Origin: an uncultured Bacteroidales bacterium
GTDB lineage: Bacteria > Bacteroidota > Bacteroidia > Bacteroidales > Paludibacteraceae
Assembly: GCA_902779705.1 (NCBI GenBank)
Contig: CACZCR010000002.1
Location: 62,001-126,000 of the forward strand
Direction of reading: 5' to 3'
DNA length: 64,000 nt
Of this stretch, positions 31,213 to 38,452 are shown one piece after another (position 1 is the stretch's first letter; each line of letters starts with the position of its first letter). Under the pieces are notes generated by a model that saw only the letters and a program-made list of their open reading frames with translations, did not search any database and had not been told where the DNA came from. The position numbers and the translations under genes were made by a program.

Positions 31213-32700
31213 ATGAAAAAGTGTGTCTTTCATATTGGCTTTTTGGTGATTCTTATGCTTTGCAGCTCTTGCGTATCCCGCGGAGTGCGTGAGGCGCAGG
31301 AGGTTGTGGCACAGGCGGACAGCCTCTGGCATGACGGACAGATGTACGGCATTGACATGGGCGACAGCGCCACCCTCGCACAAGCCTATGAGACGCTGGA
31401 CAAATCCACTGCCTTCTGTCGCAGGATAAGAGATATCTTCCCTTTTGTACTTCGTACATCGTCCCTTGGTACTTATTCTCATGCGTGCTATCACTATGGC
31501 CGTCTGCTCCGCGAGAAGGACGATCCGGTTGCAGCCATGCAGGCGTTCATCAATGCCACCCACTCCCATACCGACGATCTCCATACACTCGGAAGGGTGT
31601 ATAGTAATATGGCTACTATGTGCAGACAAGCTGGACATCATGAATTGGCAATTAATTTATTTGAACATTCAGCTGATTGTTTTATGCAAAACAATGATAC
31701 GGTGTCATACTATTATGCACTTAATAATATTGCATTTGATAATGCAGAATTAGGTGATAGACATAAAACAGATAGCATTATTTCAGAGATTGAGCAGAGT
31801 TGTTCCGACACAACTGTCCTTTTGAAAATTACAGAAACGAAAGCAGAAGCCTTTTTAAATTCTAAACAATATGACTCTGCCATCTACTATGCGACAGAGT
31901 TTTATGAAAAAAGTTCCAGTATAACGGGCATTGTTATTAAGGCACAAGCATTTTCGTACATGGGTAAAAAAGACTCCTCATTATGTTATGCGGCGGAAGT
32001 GATGAATCGGTCTAAGTATAGTGGTGATTTATATAACGCGTTATATATTCTCTCACATGATGATTCGACTTTGTGTAACGAAGATATTTTAGAATTAACA
32101 TCTACAAGGGAAGATGTACGCATGTTGAATTATGAGCCATGGAAGGAAAAAAGAGTAGTCGCGGCTAAATTAGCAGAAATTGATAGAGAGCGTAAGCCGG
32201 ATTGGAAGTGGAAGTTCTTCTTACTCGTAATCTTATTAATAGCCACAGTTAGTGCAATCATTATTTATGTTCATAACAAAAAACAGAAGAGAAAGACTAC
32301 TATTTTATCTCAAAAGGTAGAATTGATAACAAAAAGATTTGAAAGCATACAATCTAACAAAACTTCTTACGTTGAACAACAATGTCAAGTTTTTTGTGCC
32401 TCTCATAATATCCATAATGATTTGTGTTGGAAAGACTATGACCATATGTGTGACATCGTAGACCAGCATTTTTATCAGATAGCTACTAAATTAAGACAAA
32501 AGCAAATTTTGAATGAACAAGAAATACGATTGTGTATATTGGTGTTATTAAACTTCAAACGCAATCAAATAGCAGAAATGCTTTTGTATGCACAGAACGG
32601 AGTTGGCAAGCTCAAATATCGTGTTGCACAAAAATTGGGAACAGAGGGGAAAAATCTTCGCAATTATTTGATTTCAGTTGCAACAGATGAGGCTATCTAA
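31213..32700 (+). CDS. TPR protein with transmembrane segment and C-terminal helix-turn-helix-like region (495 aa)
   Basis: I place the start at 31213 (MKKCVFHIGFLVILMLCSSC), downstream of the promoter; it begins an export signal. Residues about 30-320 contain TPR-like helices (YSHACYHYGRLLREKDDPVA, LGRVYSNMATMCRQAGHHEL, YYYALNNIAFDNAELGD). A membrane helix lies at about 335-355 (FFLLVILLIATVSAIIIYV), followed by a basic, coiled-coil-like stretch. The C-terminal part resembles a LuxR-like DNA-binding region (LNEQEIRLCILVLLNFKRNQ, then IAEMLL). This TPR-membrane-HTH design is common among Bacteroidales sensor-regulators. Base composition changes abruptly near 31620: the first third matches the genome, and the rest is markedly AT-rich. 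It heads the accessory island. Confidence 0.8.
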   Translation: MKKCVFHIGFLVILMLCSSCVSRGVREAQEVVAQADSLWHDGQMYGIDMGDSATLAQAYETLDKSTAFCRRIRDIFPFVLRTSSLGTYSHACYHYGRLLREKDDPVAAMQAFINATHSHTDDLHTLGRVYSNMATMCRQAGHHELAINLFEHSADCFMQNNDTVSYYYALNNIAFDNAELGDRHKTDSIISEIEQSCSDTTVLLKITETKAEAFLNSKQYDSAIYYATEFYEKSSSITGIVIKAQAFSYMGKKDSSLCYAAEVMNRSKYSGDLYNALYILSHDDSTLCNEDILELTSTREDVRMLNYEPWKEKRVVAAKLAEIDRERKPDWKWKFFLLVILLIATVSAIIIYVHNKKQKRKTTILSQKVELITKRFESIQSNKTSYVEQQCQVFCASHNIHNDLCWKDYDHMCDIVDQHFYQIATKLRQKQILNEQEIRLCILVLLNFKRNQIAEMLLYAQNGVGKLKYRVAQKLGTEGKNLRNYLISVATDEAI

Positions 32701-32776
32701 TGCATTTGCCCACACTAAGAACTTGCTTCCTGCTGATTTATAGCAAACTAAGCAAAGCGAATTGCCCACATTTTTC

Positions 32777-32808
32777 TTTGGTCATTTCAAAAAAATGCAG
32801 TAATTTTG
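32777..32808 (+). promoter_or_regulatory. Promoter of the DUF3244-like gene
   Basis: TTTG (32777-32780), a 20-nt spacer and TAATTTTG (32801-32808). Confidence 0.8.
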
Positions 32809-32868
32809 CACCGTCAAACGAAAAACCGTTTGGCGGTATTTTTTATTAACTCTCAAATTTATTGTTTT

Positions 32869-33264
32869 ATGAAAAAACGTATTCTTTTGTTAGCCATTGG
32901 CTTTTTATTAACAATGCCATGCGTATTGCATGCAGAAGAAGTAGTTATCCAACTCTTCGAAGTAGCTCAAATGGTAGTTCTCCCTGGAGACAATCCTCTT
33001 GATGGTCCGAGTCAATCGGATCCTACTCCACCTTCACCTACTAGTTTCCGCGCCACCATTAACGGCAACGCTTTGTCTATTACCAAGCGCGAGGCTTCGA
33101 TTCCGTCCGCGCAGGCTACGGTAGTTAATGCTTCTACCGGTGGCATTGTTGTTAATCAGCAATTCACCAATTCACTCTCGGAGCAAATCAACACAGCCGG
33201 TGTCTATGTGCTCCACATCCAAACCGACGGCGGCGCATTAGTCGGACAATTTATTGTTGAATAA
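32869..33264 (+). CDS. Small exported DUF3244-like protein (131 aa)
   Basis: I start at 32869 (MKKRILLLAIGFLLTMPCVLHA, a clear signal peptide), because an earlier in-frame ATG overlaps the promoter. After a Pro/Ser-rich linker (PSQSDPTPPSPTS), residues about 60-131 form a single beta-sandwich-like domain. Its ending, SEQINTAGVYVLHIQTDGGALVGQFIVE in two parts, is similar to DUF3244 or T9SS-tail-like domains. No catalytic residues are evident. Similar proteins often lie next to TPR regulators in Bacteroidales, which fits the upstream gene. The function is unknown. Confidence 0.7.
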   Translation: MKKRILLLAIGFLLTMPCVLHAEEVVIQLFEVAQMVVLPGDNPLDGPSQSDPTPPSPTSFRATINGNALSITKREASIPSAQATVVNASTGGIVVNQQFTNSLSEQINTAGVYVLHIQTDGGALVGQFIVE

Positions 33265-33283
33265 TAAGAAAAATGTAAAATTA

Positions 33284-33315
33284 TTTGGCGGTGCGAAATA
33301 TTTTTTGTACTTTTG
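33284..33315 (+). promoter_or_regulatory. Promoter of the small lipoprotein gene
   Basis: TTTG (33284-33287), a 20-nt spacer and TACTTTTG (33308-33315). Confidence 0.8.
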
Positions 33316-33358
33316 CACCGACAAGTGATTTTAATTAAACTTCAAAATTAATTGCCTT

Positions 33359-33835
33359 ATGAAAAGTCATTATTTTATCACGCTCGTTGTAGCGATGTGC
33401 TGCATTTCTATCGCATTCATCAGTTGTAAATCCAATGACCCTACTATAGTACCTCCTGCACCTCCTACCTGTACTGTTACCGGCATTGTAACTAATGAAG
33501 CAAATCAGCCGTTAGACTCCATTCAATTTGTTCTAGATCATACAGCTTTTGCCGAGTGGAAGGAGTTTGAGAAGTTAGATTCTTTAGATGCTTTAACATT
33601 TACAAAATATAGTGATGAACATGGGGAATATCAAATAGAAGTTGCCAAAATTCATATTGAAGATACTACCTGGCCAGAGGAAGTTACCATTACAGCATCT
33701 GACCCTGCCGGTGTTTATGAATCGCAAACACAGACAGTTCCTTTGGAATCATATGCCAGATATTCGAATGGGAAATGGAAAAACTATATTGATGCGAAAG
33801 TCCATGCCAATTTCGTGCTTAACAAGAAGAATTAA
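33359..33835 (+). CDS. Small lipoprotein with carboxypeptidase-like beta domain (158 aa)
   Basis: A lipoprotein signal ends at AFISC (cysteine at about residue 23). Residues about 38-155 form a domain of the form VTGIVTNEANQPLDSIQFVL ... DEHGEYQIEV ... VTITASDPAGVYESQTQTVP ... VHANFVLNKK. This layout resembles the putative lipoproteins that accompany radical SAM enzymes in Bacteroidales, but no radical SAM gene is present in the window, so that label stays tentative. The gene has its own promoter and sits between the DUF3244-like gene and the RHS gene. Confidence 0.75.
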   Translation: MKSHYFITLVVAMCCISIAFISCKSNDPTIVPPAPPTCTVTGIVTNEANQPLDSIQFVLDHTAFAEWKEFEKLDSLDALTFTKYSDEHGEYQIEVAKIHIEDTTWPEEVTITASDPAGVYESQTQTVPLESYARYSNGKWKNYIDAKVHANFVLNKKN

Positions 33836-33948
33836 ATTTCTTCCAAGGGCAGCAGGTGGAATAAGACTTAAATAAGAGTCGAACAAGGGTTAAATAAGGG
33901 GTGATTCGGACTCATTTATGGTTCCCGATATTAAAAATGCACTTTTCT

Positions 33949-33980
33949 CTTGCGAGATTCAAAAAATCTTTGTACCTTTG
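33949..33980 (+). promoter_or_regulatory. Promoter of the RHS-tip gene
   Basis: CTTG (33949-33952), a 20-nt spacer and TACCTTTG (33973-33980). An ATG follows at 33990 but is in a different frame from the RHS coding sequence. Confidence 0.7.
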
Positions 33981-34000
33981 CAGCGTAAAATGAGTGATCT

Positions 34001-35071
34001 TTGTTTTTTTACGGCGACCATTGGGGAAGTGCCAACTGGATAACTGACTGTGGTAGACATCCAATCCAGTATCTGCATTACCTGCCATACGGGCAGTTAA
34101 TAGCGAACCAACAAGCAACCTATTATGCCAGTGGTGTTCCTATGGCAGAGAACTTGGGTCCCGATGTGCCGCAATCCCAGTATAATGCCTTAGGGGTACA
34201 ATATACGGAGAACTTCGGGCGTGATGAACAGCCTTATTTATATAACGGTAAAGAATTTGTTGAGGCGCATGGACTAAATGAATACGACAGTCAAGCACGT
34301 AGGTATTATGCTCCCATAATGCGCACAACAACCATGGATCCATTGGCGGAGAGTTACTATCATATTTCACCCTATGCTTGGTGTGGGAACAATCCAGTGA
34401 AATATATAGATCCTGATGGAAGAGAAATTAAATGGGAATCAAAAAAGGAAGAAAAAGTATACCGGAGATATAAGAAAATCGTTAACTCAAGAGAACGTAG
34501 AGCCGCAAAAAATGTAGCATCAATAAACAAAAAGTTGCAGAAAAATCCTCAAAATCGTGCTACTTTGTTAGCAAAATTAGCAAAAGCCGAACAAAAACTT
34601 GGCACATATCAACAGATTCAATGCGAGTTGGCTACAATGGAAGGTACGGGAACTATTTTTATCATTAGAACCTCCACAGTAGAATGGGGATCCACTACTC
34701 AAAATCCAGAAACCAAGGATGTATATATCAATATTACGGGTGATAATAATCAAGCAATAATGTCTGTCGCTCATGAATTGTGTCACGGATATCAGTACTT
34801 GGATGGAAGATTAGATTTCTCCAAAGATGGAGAAGGAGGTGGCGAACTATATGACTTTACTGATGAAATAGAGGCTACCCAACGTCAAAATTTATTTGAT
34901 CCGAGTTTAGAAGGATCTTCGGACGAAGTTATAGATGCATTAATGGAAGATCAATTAGAAAAAAAATATCCAGAGCTTTTTAAAGATAGGCGAGACCAAC
35001 GTCCTGTTCCGATTGATATACGTCCCCAAATCCTTATCTACAATCCAGATGATGAAAGGAAACCAAGATGA
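34001..35071 (+). CDS. Orphan RHS tip with C-terminal HExxH metallopeptidase toxin domain (up to 356 aa)
   Basis: Residues 1-141 are the end of a Bacteroidales RHS core (FFYGDHWGSANWITDCGRHP, IQYLHYLPYG, NEYDSQARRYYAP, then ISPYAWCGNNPVKYIDPDGR). Full RHS proteins have over a thousand residues before this point; here the frame opens in mid-core. Residues 142-356 form a different, AT-rich domain with HELCH at 258-262 and EIEATQRQN about 35 residues later, fitting a zinc metallopeptidase effector of the M91/NleD-like kind. The frame has no ATG at its start: either TTG at 34001 is used, or translation begins at the ATG at 33990 and slips by -1 on the T7 run at 34004-34010. It overlaps the next gene by 4 bp. 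Confidence 0.75.
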   Translation: MFFYGDHWGSANWITDCGRHPIQYLHYLPYGQLIANQQATYYASGVPMAENLGPDVPQSQYNALGVQYTENFGRDEQPYLYNGKEFVEAHGLNEYDSQARRYYAPIMRTTTMDPLAESYYHISPYAWCGNNPVKYIDPDGREIKWESKKEEKVYRRYKKIVNSRERRAAKNVASINKKLQKNPQNRATLLAKLAKAEQKLGTYQQIQCELATMEGTGTIFIIRTSTVEWGSTTQNPETKDVYINITGDNNQAIMSVAHELCHGYQYLDGRLDFSKDGEGGGELYDFTDEIEATQRQNLFDPSLEGSSDEVIDALMEDQLEKKYPELFKDRRDQRPVPIDIRPQILIYNPDDERKPR

Positions 35072-35760
35072 AACGCTTTTTATTACTTATTTTACTTGTT
35101 GTCACAAGCTATCAATTGTGGGCTTCTACTCCTCAAATAGAAGGTCTATATGTATGGAACCCCGGCAAAAATTGGTGGCGGATAAGTCCGGACAAGCGCA
35201 AGAATGCCGAACCAAGTCAAGTTGTTTGGGATAGTTTGCTTATTTCTCCAGATAGCACTTATATACTGAAGAGCAGCAGATTCTACGATGTGGGAGGTAA
35301 AACTATTAAGAGCATTTCTAAAGGGACATGGAGTAGCCGAGGAGAATATGTTTCTCTTGTTCCATTTGGAGTAAATTATTCGTGCGTTCCCAATATGACA
35401 ACGGATTCGATAATAGAAATTAATCTCTTTGAAATTGTCCCGCTAACAAGGGATACTGTTCCAATAAAAAGAGGTTTACTATATGTATATTCTGAAGATG
35501 GTACTGTAACTAAATACCAAACGGATAGTATCGGACATGTGGTAATTAATTATTCATCGGATATACTTGTTGTTTTTATAGAAGGCGGTTTTCACCCCAA
35601 AATACCGTTTCCAAAAAAGGGAAGCAGTTATAATATTGTCATGTCAAAGTCTTATGTGGATGCACAATTCATGAAAAAACAAGGCGATGATTTGTGTTTT
35701 TGCTCAATTTACAGAGATAGCATTCAATTAAATTCATTATATAGAAGAGTATTGAAATAG
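35068..35760 (+). CDS. Exported protein overlapping the RHS toxin gene; candidate immunity protein (230 aa)
   Basis: The ATG overlaps the TGA of the RHS gene (ATGA), so translation is probably coupled. The product has a signal peptide (MKRFLLLILLVVTSYQLWAS) and an all-beta body (GTWSSRGEYVSLVPFGVNYS). I recognise no family. Its position directly after a toxin tip is the usual place of the cognate immunity gene. An exported location would suit a toxin that acts in or passes through the periplasm. Base composition is AT-rich like the toxin domain, suggesting that they moved together. The immunity role is inference. Confidence 0.6.
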   Translation: MKRFLLLILLVVTSYQLWASTPQIEGLYVWNPGKNWWRISPDKRKNAEPSQVVWDSLLISPDSTYILKSSRFYDVGGKTIKSISKGTWSSRGEYVSLVPFGVNYSCVPNMTTDSIIEINLFEIVPLTRDTVPIKRGLLYVYSEDGTVTKYQTDSIGHVVINYSSDILVVFIEGGFHPKIPFPKKGSSYNIVMSKSYVDAQFMKKQGDDLCFCSIYRDSIQLNSLYRRVLK

Positions 35761-36183
35761 GTAAGACTTTTTTTTATAAAGAAAAAACGAAAAAACAATC
35801 AATATTGTTTGTTTACACACTCACTATGACAATAGGTTTGGTTATATTCGCTGCTATTATGGGACATTTTAATTCAAGAGGATACTTTGAAGGTTATCGT
35901 CTATTCCCATGATATTTCTCCCCTGCGTCGGAACGGCTATCCCTCCACGCAGGGGAGAAACACAAAGCCCCTTCTGTTATAGAGAATTCTTAATTACAGA
36001 CCGCTGCGCTGACAGACCGTCGCAAAGCGACTGTAAGACTGCTACTAACGGCCGCAAAAATGCGACCGAAGGGACAACCGGCAACGATGCCTGAGAAAAG
36101 AAGAAAAAACAACGTGGAGAAGAAGACCCGCGAAGAAAACGGGAAACAGGGCTCGCGCGAGTATGCGCGGGAAATGCATAAAG
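35761..36183. other. Gene-free stretch between the candidate immunity gene and the nadC terminator
   Basis: No credible gene was found in these 420 bases. From left to right they hold an AT-rich hairpin (AAACAAT/ATTGTTT near 35795), a long perfect inverted repeat at 35915-35960, short-word repeats with hairpins related to those at 12517 (about 36000-36045, including GTCGC-AAA-GCGAC), and a purine-rich stretch to about 36165. Confidence 0.6.
35915..35960. repeat. Perfect 14-bp inverted repeat with 18-bp loop
   Basis: TTTCTCCCCTGCGT (35915-35928) is repeated in inverse orientation at 35947-35960. No T-run follows. It could be a transcript-end hairpin for the RHS/immunity unit or a remnant of a mobile cassette boundary. 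Confidence 0.75.
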
Positions 36184-36213
36184 AAAAATCTCGCGCAAGG
36201 ATGCGCGAGATTT
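36184..36213 (-). terminator. Intrinsic terminator after nadC
   Basis: On the minus strand an 11-bp perfect stem (AAATCTCGCGC at 36186-36196 against 36203-36213) with a 6-nt loop ends in a run of Ts, 12 bp after the nadC stop. Confidence 0.85.
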
Positions 36214-36224
36214 GACACATTATA

Positions 36225-37094
36225 TTAAAAAGCACAGGCTTTAAAGCTCATATCTAGCGACTTGTACGAGTGGGTCAGTGCCCCGACAGAGACAAAGTCC
36301 ACTCCTTGAAGAGCATAGTCGCGGATGGTGTCGATCGTAATACCACCAGAGGACTCGATCTCGATGTACTTGTTGTTAGCCTCCTGCCATTGGCGAATAC
36401 GGTCGACTGCCTGTTTGGTCTTCTCCGGCGTGAAGTTGTCCAACATAATACGGTCCGGTATACGGGTAGCCAATGCCTCATCTATTTCCTCAAAGTTGCG
36501 CACCTCAATCTCTATTTTGAGGTTCTTGCCTTTCGATTGACAATAATCGCGTGCACGCTCCAATGCCGCGGTGATACCTCCTGCAAAGTCCACATGATTG
36601 TCCTTCAGCAGAATCATATCGAACAGACCGATACGGTGGTTCATACCGCCACCAAGCTTAACAGCCTCTTTCTCCAGATAACGGAGTCCGGGAGTCGTCT
36701 TGCGGGTATCCAGCACATGACATCCCGTATCTTCAATCAGGGACTGGTATCGATGCGCCGTGGTAGCTACGCCTGACATACGTTGCATGATATTGAGCAT
36801 CGTGCGCTCTATCTGCAACAAACTCAATACTTTGCCATACACTTTGAATGCTATATCGCCGGGCTTGACAGCAGCACCATCCTCCAGAAACTGCTCAACG
36901 CGGCACTCGGGATCAAAATAGGCGATGATCTCTTTAGCCACTTCTACGCCGGCGAGTATACCGGTATCCTTAATGATGAGTTGTTGGCATCCCATCTCGG
37001 TGGGCGGGATACAACTAAGGGAGGTATGGTCACCGTCACGAATGTCCTCGTGAAACCAGATCTCGATGAGTTTCTTTAATTCTTGCTTATCCAT
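36225..37094 (-). CDS. nadC: Nicotinate-nucleotide diphosphorylase (quinolinate phosphoribosyltransferase)
   Basis: NadC makes nicotinate mononucleotide from quinolinate and PRPP in NAD biosynthesis. The motifs are HEDIRDGDHTS near the N-terminus, DTRKTTPGLRYLEKEAVKLG GG-type segment, NHRIGLFDMILLKDNH, and the C-terminal ESSGGITIDTIRDYA and GVDFVSVGALTHS. The length of 289 is normal. It is the third gene of an operon with the M23 peptidase and the EF-hand membrane protein; no promoter lies in the 29-bp gap, which instead contains an AACTTTAAACTTT-type repeat. Confidence 0.96.
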   Translation of the reverse strand: MDKQELKKLIEIWFHEDIRDGDHTSLSCIPPTEMGCQQLIIKDTGILAGVEVAKEIIAYFDPECRVEQFLEDGAAVKPGDIAFKVYGKVLSLLQIERTMLNIMQRMSGVATTAHRYQSLIEDTGCHVLDTRKTTPGLRYLEKEAVKLGGGMNHRIGLFDMILLKDNHVDFAGGITAALERARDYCQSKGKNLKIEIEVRNFEEIDEALATRIPDRIMLDNFTPEKTKQAVDRIRQWQEANNKYIEIESSGGITIDTIRDYALQGVDFVSVGALTHSYKSLDMSFKACAF

Positions 37095-37123
37095 ACTTTT
37101 AACTTTAAACTTTCACCTCTTAA

Positions 37124-38452
37124 CTATTTCTTAACACGTATTTTCTGTCCCGGGTGGATGACAGTCTTGTCTGTAAAGCCGTTCAGTTTCTTGAGTTCGG
37201 CCACGGATATCCCCTTCTTGTTGGCAATCGACCAGAAACTATCTCCGTCCTTGACCACATACCACCGTGCCGCCTCAGCCGCTTTGCGTTTGGCTTCCTC
37301 TGCGGCTTTCTTCTTGGCTTCTTCAGCTTTCTTCTTGGCCTCCGCCTCCTTGCGGGCTTTCTCAGCTGCAGCTTTCTTAGCAGCCTCTTGACGAGCTATC
37401 TCAGCCTTGCGAGCTTTCTCGGCGCGCTCGGCTTCCTCTTTGGCTTTCTGTTCAGCCTTAAGCTGCTGCTCAATATGGAAAGCCTCCAGCTCTTCGGGGG
37501 TCATCTGAGTGGTATCGGGCAGTATCTCCTCTACCTCTGGCAGCTTGGTAGGTGCCGGAGCCGGCTTCTTCTGTCCATGCGGGGTAAGCATGTTGTGCGT
37601 CAACTTCAGCACACCATCGTTGTGCAGGTCGCCACGCTCGAAGTTAACTATCAACTCCGGGTTGATACATATACCCAGATAGCGGATCTCAAAGTGCAGG
37701 TGCGGACCGGTAGAGTGGCCTGTTGAACCACCCAGACCGATGACTTCACCAGCCTTGACGCCTTGGTTCTCAACCACGCTGATCTTAGACAAGTGACCAT
37801 AGACAGTCTCAAAACCGTTGAGGTGACGAATCACGACATAGTAGCCGTATCCCTTCGGGTCCCATCCGCATATACGAACTTGTCCGCCCCATACAGTATG
37901 GATCTTATCACCCGTGCGAACGCCTATGTCCGTGCCGTAGTGCCAGCGGCCAAAGCGTGGACGCCATCCAAAATGGGAGGTCACTTTACCTTTGCAAGGA
38001 CGTGTAAAGCCGGACAAGTCGATCTGGACGGTATCCGGTATCTGTGCCACAGTGTAGCCATAGGGGTTAACGCGTACGTTAGCCCACATACCCTTGTAGA
38101 TATCGTTTGCCGGGTGCACTTTAGGCATGTTAGGTGGCAGATCGCGCTGCACTTTGTATAGCAGAAAGCCGTCTACAGTCTGCACCAATATACGGTCGGG
38201 CAGGTCATCCTTGCTGGCGTTTACCACCAGGGTATCGTTCTTCCAGTAGGCTGCCACAAAAGCACCTACTACCCCACCCATATCATCTATATCGTCCAAG
38301 GAGTACGGCTCGGCATCGTCGAACTCCAGTTCGGCTTCAATCAGTCGTCCGATAGCAATCTCCTCAGCAGTGAGCGAGAGTGTATCTTCGGGTTCCGCTG
38401 CCCATAAGGTAAGCGGCAGCAGAAGGGTTAGTATAATCAGTTGTTTTCTCAT
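37124..38452 (-). CDS. M23-family peptidoglycan endopeptidase with LysM domain (442 aa)
   Basis: A signal peptide (MRKQLIILTLLLPLTLWA) is followed by an N-terminal region of unknown function. The M23 (LytM) domain lies at about residues 150-260 with the zinc ligands in HYGTDIG and GPHLHFEI. A charged Ala/Lys/Glu-rich coiled-coil linker lies at about 320-390. The last 45 residues are a LysM peptidoglycan-binding domain (DGDSFWSIANKKGISVAELK, then IHPGQKIRVKK). It should cleave or remodel peptidoglycan cross-links in the periplasm. The start overlaps the stop of the upstream gene by 4 bp. Confidence 0.93.
   Translation of the reverse strand: MRKQLIILTLLLPLTLWAAEPEDTLSLTAEEIAIGRLIEAELEFDDAEPYSLDDIDDMGGVVGAFVAAYWKNDTLVVNASKDDLPDRILVQTVDGFLLYKVQRDLPPNMPKVHPANDIYKGMWANVRVNPYGYTVAQIPDTVQIDLSGFTRPCKGKVTSHFGWRPRFGRWHYGTDIGVRTGDKIHTVWGGQVRICGWDPKGYGYYVVIRHLNGFETVYGHLSKISVVENQGVKAGEVIGLGGSTGHSTGPHLHFEIRYLGICINPELIVNFERGDLHNDGVLKLTHNMLTPHGQKKPAPAPTKLPEVEEILPDTTQMTPEELEAFHIEQQLKAEQKAKEEAERAEKARKAEIARQEAAKKAAAEKARKEAEAKKKAEEAKKKAAEEAKRKAAEAARWYVVKDGDSFWSIANKKGISVAELKKLNGFTDKTVIHPGQKIRVKK

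Noticed and set aside
31040..31213. Longer N-termini for pnp, the TPR regulator and several other genes
   Set aside because: Those starts lie inside or upstream of clear -33/-7 promoters, so the extra residues would not be transcribed; the downstream ATGs also match family lengths or signal peptides.
33359..33835. A radical SAM peptide system around the small lipoprotein
   Set aside because: The lipoprotein resembles those found beside radical SAM enzymes, but no CxxxCxxC radical SAM gene is present anywhere in the window.
35826..35912. A 28-codon frame starting MTIGLVIFAAIMG after the candidate immunity gene
   Set aside because: No promoter or homologue could be recognised and the length is compatible with chance in AT-rich DNA; it was kept out of the gene list.
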